Part shown: piece by piece, positions 55,597 to 64,000 of the stretch
Layout of the letters: each line of letters starts with the position of its first letter
Position numbering within the stretch: position 1 is the first letter of the stretch
Assembly: GCA_907163345.1 (NCBI GenBank)
Contig: CAJQUN010000003.1
Coordinates: 4,768,108-4,832,107 of the forward strand
From: Haberlea rhodopensis
Taxonomy: Eukaryota; Streptophyta; Magnoliopsida; Lamiales; Gesneriaceae
Reading direction: 5' to 3'
DNA length: 64,000 nt
The notes under the pieces: model-generated
Told to the model about the DNA's origin: nothing
Database searches by the model: none
Seen by the model: only the letters and a program-made list of their open reading frames with translations
Program-made: the position numbers and the translations under genes

Positions 55597-57504
55597 GAAA
55601 GCGGGGATGACTTTCCCTGTTGTGCTTGCTTGGTCCGTGGAGATGTGATTCGTAGTGGCCCGGAAAAACCTTTCAAGCTATGCTAGTCGAGTGATGAACA
55701 ATGGATGCAGTGATTCAAACTATGGAATCGGGTACAACTGTTTGACAGGATTTCAGGGAAACCCTCACCTTGTGATGGTTGCCTAGGTAATAATTGTTTT
55801 TTGCATAAAGATTTGCTTTTGTGAGCCTGTGATTCTGTGAATTAATTTTCATTTGATGATTTTGGGTAGATTTCCGTTTGACTGATTACACCACTCGAAT
55901 TCCCAGATATTGATGAGTGCGGTGCATCAATACCCTGTATCAGAACATGAAAACATGTGCAAATTTGACTGGAAGCTATTCATGTTCGTGCCCAGAGGGA
56001 TTTCAAGGTGATGGAAAGAAAAGTAGTTCTGGTTGCGCACCCAAAAGTCTCCATCCACAAAAATAAAGGGACCTACCTTGTTCTATTTCATTACTGGTAA
56101 TCTTCTTGACTATGGATATATTATACTTCACCCCTTTGATTTAACATCCCAGTTTCATTACATTTTATCAAACCCACTCGAAAAACTGGTGGTATAGAAC
56201 ATGGTAGTGTTGATTAACTCTTTGCTGGAAGTGTTTAAATGAATGATATAAAAACAAAGTATCAGTATAGCATGAAATTGATACTACGTTATGATTGACT
56301 CAAAGTTTTCTAATTTTCTAACAGATTTGATGATTCCTGCAATTGACAGTTTCTGGACAGTTTGGAGGCGCGAAGAAAAGAAAGCTGCTAAATTGAGACA
56401 AATTTTGTTCCAGAGAAATGAGGGCTTGATACTTCAAAGTATGTTAAACGGCACTAAACACTTAAAAAAATTTCCACCTCAAAAGAACTCAAAAGGGCTA
56501 CAAATAATTGTGATGAAACTAGAATCCCAGTAGAGAGCAGAATGTTGGAATCATTTATGAAGGATTTGCCTTATAGAAGAGCCGGCTGGTAATCATAAAG
56601 ATGTATGACACTTCATGAAAACAGATTAAAGGTGTTCATTGATACGTTAGTTGCTCTTTCCAGGATGCAACACCGGAATGTGATGAAACTGATAGGTTGC
56701 TTGGAGGCGCAAGTCTCAGGACTGGTTTATGAATTCATAACCGGGAACATCCTTAATGATTATTCATGATGGTGGTCTTGCAACCTGTGGGATATTTGTC
56801 TGTGGATAGCTACTGAAACTGCTGAAGTTCATGGCTAAATGCGTGTTACTGAAATTATCCACGGAACTGTCGACAGCCACGGCGGATGATTACTAGATCC
56901 CAGTTATAATGTGAAAGTGCTTGTTTTTGCGTCAAACAATACTATAGATAATTTTGAGGTGCAAATTGACAGTTGGATGTGTCGGTTTGGGCTCTGAGCA
57001 TATCAACTTTGGTCAATGGATGCAAATACCGAAGTTTATAGTTTTCGAATCATTCTGGCAGAGCTTCTGACTGGGATCAGTGTGGTGAATGTTTTGAGTT
57101 GGGATCAGGGAGATGACTTCCATAGTATTCTTAACCATCATTTACCAATTCATGATAAGTTTGAACATCTCAGAAGTTGCTTAGTTAGCAAAAACATGCT
57201 TATCAGATTCAATTGTGCAGAGGCCCATTATGAAAGAAGTGTAAATGGCCCCAGAATCCATTATAAGCAAGAGGAGCTCAAATTTACCATCAGACCAAAC
57301 TCAAGACTGGAGACAACTTCTGGTGAACGGAAACTTAAAAGCTTATAGGTACTAATTATTTTCATAAAAGTAAATATTTGCATCAATATCTGGTGTTTAT
57401 TCAAATAAAGAGTTCTAGACCTTCAATATACACTACGTACAAACTAGAAAATGCCTTCCAAACAATTTCAGAGATATATATTGACCTGCCTACTTTATAA
57501 TATG

Positions 57505-57729
57505 CTAAACTTTTACATCTTCAGATGGGAGTCTCTGATCAGTTTCCTCGGTTTTCAAAGACGTGGTTGCAGAATTTGTGCCTCTTGATGGAGCTGAAGA
57601 CGGAGTTGGTAGCTTCTTAGGTAGCATTGTCCCCCAAATATGTGGATTAGTCAATCTTGATGCTTTTGCCATGAAGATGAGAGCAAGAAAACTCACGAGT
57701 ATACACTTGTTCCTCCAAGAAATTGACAT
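57505..57729 (-). CDS. Candidate IDA-LIKE (IDL) signalling peptide precursor, 74 aa
   Basis: The precursor starts MSISWRNKCILVSFLALIF, a classic signal peptide, with likely cleavage after about residue 23 (MAKA-S). The mature part contains LPKKLPTPSSAPSRGTN. The 12-mer PTPSSAPSRGTN aligns with the known mature IDA core PIPPSAPSKRHN at seven positions, including P-x-P, S-A-P-S and the final Asn, and LPK precedes both. In the family such peptides are secreted and bind HAESA/HSL receptor kinases in organ abscission, lateral root emergence or defence. Unusually, a charged extension of about 20 residues (TEETDQRLPSEDVKV) follows the core, so a C-terminal cut would be needed. Single exon, start ATG in context CATCATGTC. 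It converges on the WAK pseudogene, 156 bp away. Too small to exclude a chance match entirely. Confidence 0.68.
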   Translation of the reverse strand: MSISWRNKCILVSFLALIFMAKASRLTNPHIWGTMLPKKLPTPSSAPSRGTNSATTSLKTEETDQRLPSEDVKV

Positions 57730-58219
57730 GATGAATGCCCCAAAAATTCCTTAGAGCCTCTTTTATTTCTCTGTGGATGTTTTTTTGGACAGGTTGCTGC
57801 AGCAGACATGAAATCTTAGAAGTGCTGCCAACTTGTTTGTTTAAGGAAAGGTGAAACAATTGGGAGACAAAGGTAATATAATAATAACTCAGATTCTAGC
57901 AGCTCGTTGTTTCTTGCTTTTGTCACCTACCTAACCAGTAAAATAAAACTATGATGTTTCTTCGCCTATAATGCAACTTGAGGAATGATCTCACTGCGTA
58001 CCGATAGGAGTTCGAATTTATCCTCCGTTTAAGCTTGAAACAGCTTAGGTGGACTTTCTATGTCTAAGGGTAGACTTATATCTAGCAAGTCTCCCTGCAA
58101 TTTTTTGGGGCACTTACAAGCCGGTCAACAATAATTCAACTTAGTCTACCAAAAAAACATCAATTCGCTTAGGTATATTTACTGTCGAAATGACATTAAT
58201 AACCCTCGCGCGGTTACTG
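57730..58219. other. Upstream region of the IDL-like gene
   Basis: The minus strand has an A-rich AAATAAAAGAGG about 30 bp above the ATG and further AT stretches near 57880, any of which could serve as a TATA element. GGAGTTCGAATTTATCC near 58008 resembles a SINE box B, without a clear box A. CGCGGTTACTGTAGC marks the edge of the repeat that follows. Confidence 0.35.
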
Positions 58220-59520
58220 TAGCATGTGCACCCACATACCAAAATAATTGTGCACCCATAGGCAAAAAAAGATCGTGCACCCACAGGCAAAAAACTCGTG
58301 TATCCACGGGCAAACAATCGTGCACCCACAGGCACAACAAAATTGTGCACCCACATGCCAAAACAATCGTGCACCCACAGGCCAAAAAACATTGTGCACC
58401 CACAGGCCAAAAAAATTGTGCATCCACATGCAAAAAATGATCATGTACCCACGTGCCAAAAAAATCGTGCAACCACAGGAAAATAATCGTGCACCCACAA
58501 GCAAAAAAATCATGCACCCACAACCAACGTCCAATTTTAGTGCACCAACGTCCAATTTTAGTGTATCCAAAGTCCAATTTTAGTGCACAAAAGTCTAATT
58601 TTAGTTCATCCAATGTCTAATTTTAGTTCACCCAATGTCCAATTTTAGTGCATCAAATGTAAAATTGTGTGCATCCAAGGTCCAATTTTAGTGCATACAA
58701 TGTTCAATCTTAGTGCATCTAATGTACAAAAAAATCATGTACCAATGTCCAAAAATCGTGCATCAATGTCCAAAAAATCGTGCATCAATGCACAAAAATC
58801 GTGCACCAATGCACAAAAATCATGCCCAATGTACCAAAAACCGTGCATCATTGTCCAATTTTTTGTGTATCCAATGTCCAATTTTAGGTTGATGTATGCA
58901 CATGGTCAAAAAAATAGTGCACCAAATGTATGAAAATTTGCAGAATTTCGGAATTTTTACACATGATGCACCATTTTTTTGCTCCAAAATTTCTTAAAAT
59001 TTTGTCAAGTGCTGCACGATTTTGTCCCCAACAAGTCTGTATTTTTTAAACATGTAAATTGGTGCACCTTTGAAAATGAAAGCAATTGTGCACGTGTTCA
59101 TTTTTGAAAATATTCAGAACTCTCCACATGCACCTACAGGAATAAAAAATCGTGCAACCACAAGCCAAAAAAATAGTGCACCCACAGGCCAAAAAAAAAA
59201 AATAGTGCACCCACAGGCCAAAATAATCGTGCACCCACAGGCAAAAAAAAGATTGTGCACCCACAGTCAAAACTCGTGCACCCACGGTCAAACAAACATG
59301 CACCCACATGCCAAAAATGATCGTGCACCCACATGCCAAAAAAATTGTGCAGCCACATGCAAATAATTATGCACCCACAAGCAACAAAAATCGTGCACCC
59401 ACATACAATGTCCAATTTTACTGCACCAACGTCCAATTTTAATGTATCCAAAGTCAAATTTTAGTGCACCAATGTCCAATTTTAATGTACCAATGTCCAA
59501 TTTTAATGCATCTCCAATGC
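58220..59520. repeat. Duplicated GTGCAC minisatellite block
   Basis: The pattern A-B-C occurs twice. A is about 13 units (58222-58530) and about 11 units (59150-59405) of about 24 bp, consensus TCGTGCACCCACAGGCAAAA. B is units of about 20 bp, ATGTCCAATTTTAGTGCACC (58527-58720 and 59405-59512). C is a single-copy-like tail with ATGATGCAC and AAAATTTTGTC words (58950-59050 and 59520-59640). Between B1 and C1 lies a third motif, AAAATCGTGCATCAATGTCC (58735-58860). The Cys/Trp-rich frames on the minus strand and Lys/Pro/Thr-rich ones on the plus strand are products of the repeat. Confidence 0.85.
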
Positions 59521-59659
59521 ACGAGTTTTACCCATGATGCACGAATTTTTTGCCCCCAAATTTGTTAAAATTTTGTCCAATCCTGCATGATTTTGGCCCC
59601 AAAAAATCTGAATTTTTTGAACATGAACCATGTACCAAACTTCATATGATGCACGATTG

Positions 59660-60099
59660 AAATTTGAACCAAACTTTCAAAATTAAACTAATTTGATAAT
59701 CTGTAACTTGTTCTTAAATAAATTCATAAATGAGAATTTGACACCAGATTATATCACCGAACTTGTTCTTAAAATTTTTTTTTCCTTCATATTTTCGACT
59801 TTTACATTCTTAATTTCAATTCATTAATCATATTTTCAACATATATATTAATAAAACATGAAATCTGTGTTTTAAATGGCTTTATAAGTCTAATTTAAAT
59901 TTCAAGTAGGATATACCCAGTAATCTCTATTGATGAATGGAGATAGCTTAATCATTCTTGATTTCATATTTAGTCGTGATATATGGCGTGTCCTACAATA
60001 CGCATATAGGTTCTTGACAAACAAGGATAGATCTTCATCAAACAACAGCGATTTCGAACATCATATAAGATAATATGAGATAAGAAACAACGTTAGGAC
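59660..60099. other. AT-rich spacer, nothing recognised
   Basis: No terminal repeats, tRNA boxes or convincing frames. Confidence 0.45.
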
Positions 60100-60430
60100 A
60101 CTTGTTGCAGGTAGTTGGAGCGGTGGGGACTAAGATGCGAGGCTTCGCCGATTGAGAATACCTCGCTAAATAGACTAAAAACAACTATAATTCCTGCTGC
60201 TCCGTCACCAATGATAGGACATATTAGACATGGCCGGAATAGGAAGCTCTCAGTTAGGCGAGCCCGCATGGACCGCAGGGAATGCAAGGTTTGGATTTTC
60301 TGGCAGTACTTGGTATTGGAAAAACCGTGCGGTATTTCCCCCCTTTTAGATAATAAATTGTCGACGGGTGAATTCATACTCGAACGGAAGCCAGCCGACA
60401 CCCGTTACTGATCCGCCGTCTGATTCCTCG
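60100..60430. other. GC-richer island of unknown origin, open on both strands
   Basis: It is clearly more GC-rich than its flanks. A 98-codon frame (plus) and a 102-codon frame (minus) overlap over it. The minus-strand translation has a hydrophobic stretch IIGDGAAGIIVVFSLFSEVF. The composition recalls organelle DNA (NUMT/NUPT) or a captured gene piece, but I cannot match it to a named gene. Confidence 0.35.
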
Positions 60431-61089
60431 GGGGTGGTTTGTGCATGCGGGTTGGGGGTAACTGGTTCTTACGGGGAGAAGAAATAGTACATATGTAACG
60501 GTGGTAGTGAGAGGGATGAGTTGAAGAATTTTGACCTAATTTTTTAATTGAATGGTGTTTTTGTCTAATAAAAGGACCTAATAGATTAAAGTTTTGCAAA
60601 ATGGACCCATGTGAATTATGTTTTCAGTAAGGTGGACTATTGATTAAGGCTATTTTTTGCCCAGACTATGTTGAATTAATGTTTTGTAACTGATACCTTG
60701 TTGTAATTTTCTCTAATTTTTTTTTTTGGTTGTTGATAAGCGGATCGAAAGTTGCTAAATGACAAATTTAAAGTTTTTCAGTCGAAATTTTATACAGAAG
60801 TAACATAAGAAATTTGATTTTTTTGATTTAATTTTGAGTTAAGATATCAGCTTCTACATACTATAATTGGATTCATTATGATATTGATGGAGGTTGCAAT
60901 GTTATTACCTATATTTTTTCACATCATAAAAAAAAAAAAGTTAGCAGGAACCCTCTCATTGAATAAGTTTTCAATGTTTTAATTAAAATTCAAACCCCAT
61001 TTGGTAATTCAAATAGATAATTTATTCTTATAAGTTATATCGAGATAAAAATTTATAAGCTGTTATATCTTATAATAGAATGGATTTTT
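60431..61089. other. AT-rich spacer, nothing recognised
   Basis: T- and A-runs (for example 60718-60729 and 60929-60940); no gene. Confidence 0.4.
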
Positions 61090-61465
61090 AGAGTCAACGA
61101 CAATGTATCCTTCTGTGGTATCACTAATAGACAATTTACCCCCTATGGTTCATAAATAGGCATTTTATACTTATGTGGTTTGAAAATTGGTTGTTTACCC
61201 ACCCCACTATGATTTTCAAAACAGATATTTTATCCTATGATGGTTTACAAAACATAACACATTGTCCCCTTATATGGAGGGGGTGATTTGCACATATTTA
61301 CAAACTAATAGTAAACTACATATTTTCAAAACGTCGGGGGTAAAATGTCTATTTTGAAAATCACGGAAGTTGGGGGTAAACTGTGTATTTTCAAAAAAAA
61401 AATATTGGTGTAAACTGCCTATTTGAAAAACTACAGTAGGGGTTCGTTGCCAAAATCCGGATTTT
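61090..61465. mobile_element. Foldback MITE-like repeat with GGGGTAAA/TTTACCCC words
   Basis: The left half repeats TTTACCCC/TTTTATAC with TGGTTTGAAAAT-type words. The right half has GGGGTAAAATGTCTATTTTG and GGGGTAAACTGTGTATTTTC, the reverse-complement sense. Low-copy palindromic layout; ends not fixed. Confidence 0.4.
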
Positions 61466-62884
61466 TATGTTAAACCACATATATATGCAACAACCAAGAT
61501 TACTACACCCAAGACAATCGTGCCTCATATTTATTACTCCCATAATATAGACCTAGAAGATATAAAGAAGATCATTTGTGATTCTTGAAATTCAATCATA
61601 CGAACATGAGGGTGGAATGGCTTATGATAATAGTTGTAGGCATGTATTAGGGGGGACAAACCCCAGTTCAAAAGGGTGAAGCTTGACACTTTTTGTCCAT
61701 TCATACTCTCAACATGATCAAAAGTTTCGAAATTAAAGATAATTAATGCCATACTACTATTTTCGTGAATTAAAATATTTCATGTAAAAAAGTGCACGAG
61801 CAACGAGATAGTTTGAAAAATAACATTCATCAAACTTTTTTTTTATTTGACATAAATTTTTTTTTTTCAAAGTGATTTTCAACATATACCAAAATCAAAT
61901 GGCAAACAAATGATAGAAATTGATTATATTCCAAAATCTTTGTCAAACAAATCTCAGTTTTTAAAACATTTCGGGAGAATTGATGAAATAAAAGTATTTT
62001 AAATTTGAGAGAAGCAATTTATACCTAAATTTCATATGACTCCACCTTGTAATAATCTAAAATCCATTATAATTCATAAATAAGCTCAAAATGGAAATAA
62101 AGATTTCAAATTTATAGAATCCAAAAGGATTAAAACAAGTGATGTTTTTAGACAATAGATTTGAAATCTTCTATTTTGATTTATTCAATCCAAATGCATC
62201 CTTAGATTAATAGATACTCTCGAATGAAGGTAGTATATCTTTTCAAATCAGAAAAATGTCGAAATAAAGTCATAATTTTCTTAAATATTGTTTTAATATA
62301 TCAACATACATCAATTCTCTTTTCATCAAGTAGTTCAACTCTTCCCCGAGGTTAGTTGGAAGAATTTGTCAACAAAAAACCTCTCTTTGTGAAACTTATA
62401 GTCGAAAATTCGGAAGTAGATACAGAAATCTGAAAATAATGGCTTGGGAAGTTGAGAAAGATGGCTTGGGCTTTTAATATCTACATTAGTAATTTAAGCA
62501 TAAGAGGCTTTTTGAGGCAACGAGGAACTGGAACTAGGTGGAGTATTGAGCATTTCTCCAAAGTGGTGGGCCAATGTTTAACCATGTTAAGTTCTGTCTG
62601 AAATTATTAATTTATATCGAAGTTCTTGTGATCCAGCTAACACCAGCTCCATTAGAGAGTTCGAGGTCTCGGGTTCGAGCATCACCCCCTCCCCCTTTCC
62701 CCCATAGTTGATTTCATATATTTTTTGTGTGGAAATATTTGGTTTCATATTCATGTGACCAGTGTTTTTTTTATTAGTATTTACTCATTAATAACAAGAA
62801 AAGATTGAAACGCTCGACTATGTGCTGAAATGTCTTACACTAATCCAAATACACATATAACTTCGTAGGCACTGGGCCACGCAT
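61466..62884. other. Intergenic with SINE-like and MITE-like fragments
   Basis: GAGGTCTCGGGTTCGAGCATC near 62661-62681 is a box B-like SINE piece followed by a C-rich tract. TTCAATCCAAATGCATCCTTA near 62186-62206 resembles a worn Tourist MITE end. No gene supported; a minus-strand 72-codon frame at 61534-61752 has no known content. Confidence 0.35.
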
Positions 62885-62887
62885 ATT

Positions 62888-63045
62888 AGAGGTGGGCAAA
62901 TTCTTTCGGATTTCGGGTACTCGACTCGTGTTTTTAAAAAAAAAAAAAACGACCGGATAACCTAAACCCGACAAAAAAATTCGGATTGGTGTCGGGTTCT
63001 TATTTCAGAACCCGAAAAATATTTCAGGTACCCGAACCCGATAAT
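62888..63045. mobile_element. hAT-type terminal fragment
   Basis: TAGAGGTGGGCAAATTC is a typical hAT start. GGATTTCGGGTACTCG and, in inverted sense, GGTACCCGAACCCG follow. Very short or truncated. Confidence 0.35.
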
Positions 63046-63122
63046 ATTATTGATGGACTTAAAATTTAACTCACCCCATCACTATTCACTATCAGTTTAA
63101 TAACCCACAAGCCACAACACCT

Positions 63123-64000
63123 AGACATGACCGCGTTTATAAGACCGTAAGCGGGTCAATGGGCCGGTTACCAGTTGACCCGGTTCGACGGTTCGGAATC
63201 GTAACCGGTTCGTCACTGTACGGGCCGGTTACGATTCAGGGTTCCAAGAATCGTGGAATCGGCGGTTACAACCGCCAGGAACCGCCGGTTCCACCCTTTA
63301 ATTTTGTTTAATTATTTATTATTTATTATTTAAAATTAAAGTGTGTTGTTGAAGATTCGAACCATTGACCTATGTCATGTATATACAGCTTTTTACCACT
63401 AAACTATTGTCTTGATTGTTTTATTTTAGACAATTTAATTACATTTACTAAAAGACAATATATATTATATGTGTAATACAATAATAACTATTTTGTATTG
63501 ACAAATTAAAATTATATAAAAAAATATGTTATGCTCTTAAATAAATATTGTATAATAAAAACATATCTATAACAAAGTAAATATAACAAAAAATGTTGGA
63601 TAAATTAATAATAACTATAATAGTGGTTGCAAAATAAATATTTTAATAATGAAGCAAATTATTATAAACAGATATATTATATACCTTTTATAATTATTCT
63701 ACAAGTACTTTATGTTCATAATTTGATTCACATTATATATATAATAATTACATAAAAATATATCTTAGTTTATCACAATATATGACTTACAATAGAAACT
63801 TAATAATGTAATAGTTGATTAATTAAAATATTTTAATAATTTACTTATACTGATTTGGGAACAACGTATCGAATTCATAATTCACTAACTTTATATTATA
63901 TAATTAATAACTTCTAAATTAATATATTTATGATTAATCAATGAAATCATCAAAAAAATAATTTAATTGACATTTGTTTCTTATGTAAATTGATAGGACG
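63123..64000. mobile_element. hAT-type element running off the window
   Basis: It begins TAGACATGACCGCG. The next 170 bp are crowded with CCGGTT, GGTTCGACGGTTCGG and AACCGCCGGTT words, then very AT-rich DNA to the window end. The subterminal layout and the TIR-like start resemble the element at 25961-26610. The far end is outside the window, so no TSD can be tested. Confidence 0.45.

Larger units (their letters stand above)
49972..57348 (+). pseudogene. Wall-associated receptor kinase (WAK) pseudogene, split by copia element D
   Basis: The start ATG at 49972 gives a signal peptide (MLIGTIMVLATASNS) and a galacturonan-binding module (CPTNCGNVTILFPFG, DDSFLITCNKSFDPPKPFL). The frame shifts near 50205 to continue as NDAYGFVRGSFDPNQAGAGC and VVNGTCSGIGYCETPI. 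Copia D enters at 50467, near FVVE. After it, 55600-55785 gives further ectodomain with stops, 55905-56045 an EGF-like module (DIDECGAS; TCANLTGSYSCSCPEGFQGD) with a frameshift. 56330-56460 is the juxtamembrane part (LRQILFQRNEGLILQSML). 56615-56765 is the kinase N-lobe (VALSRMQHRNVMKLIGCLEA, GLVYEFI), and 57016-57348 has the VYSFRIILAELLTG remnant. The catalytic loop (HRD) and DFG cannot be found. In the live family this receptor binds pectin at the cell wall. Dead here. Confidence 0.85.

Noticed and set aside
58141..58613. Cys/Trp-rich repeat protein on the minus strand, and similar frames at 59046-59500
   Set aside because: All frames come from the GTGCAC minisatellite; there is no stable start, signal peptide or unit whose length is a multiple of three.
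58220..59520. CRISPR array
   Set aside because: Plant nuclear DNA; units are contiguous and degenerate, without unique spacers of fixed length.

Overview
This is nuclear DNA of a flowering plant, most likely a eudicot. The evidence is plant-only gene families (DUF247, wall-associated kinase, IDA-like peptide, a PARP3-type PADR1/BRCT relic), plant retrotransposon lineages (Tekay chromovirus, SIRE, Angela and Tork copia, TRIM), AT-rich intergenic DNA, and spliced genes with GT..AG introns. The species cannot be named from the sequence.

Positions 1-18.8 kb are a nested retrotransposon block. A Tekay-like Ty3/gypsy copy (element A, minus strand, its 3' LTR cut by the window edge) is split inside its RNase H by a SIRE-type solo LTR (2810-14807, TSD gtttc). 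That solo LTR itself carries a complete TRIM (3484-4071, TSD tttat) and a complete 10-kb Tekay element B (4510-14537, TSD ttgca). Element B has an extra coiled-coil ORF between its 5' LTR and gag. Upstream, element A is fused inside RT to a copia element C (about 15338-18766) that has lost its 3' half.

Positions 18.8-30.6 kb are small-element country with two plausible host genes. There is a probable gypsy LTR, SINE-like pieces, a 300-bp Helitron inserted in the middle of a palindrome, a hAT MITE with an 8-bp TSD and a Tourist MITE with TSD TTA. The genes are a 64-codon gene with its own TATA box and poly(A) signal (24114-24308) and a six-exon gene for a 250-residue Utp12-domain protein (27630-29933, minus).

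Positions 32.4-42.8 kb hold a decayed PARP3-like gene fragment whose PADR1 zinc exon is split by a young, coding-intact Angela element (32729-41484, TSD gtctc, one 1320-codon gag-pol frame). About 0.7 kb past the last PARP exon lies a textbook Helitron 3' terminus, so the fragment may be Helitron cargo.

Positions 43-64 kb contain a tandem array of hairpins, a gene for an N-terminally acylated serine-rich protein (43722-44612, minus), two inverted hAT-like copies with a 102-bp direct duplication, a DUF247 gene (48012-49286, minus), a wall-associated kinase pseudogene (49972-57348) split by an older copia element D (50467-55596), and a candidate IDA-LIKE peptide gene (57505-57729, minus). Beyond these lie a duplicated GTGCAC minisatellite, a GC-richer island of unknown origin and hAT-type remnants.

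The host genes are unrelated in function and do not form a pathway. Their shared context is repeated transposon insertion: two host genes here were broken by copia elements. LTR comparison by eye gives an order of insertion: copia D is oldest (about 5% LTR divergence), while Angela and Tekay B are young (about 0.8% each).
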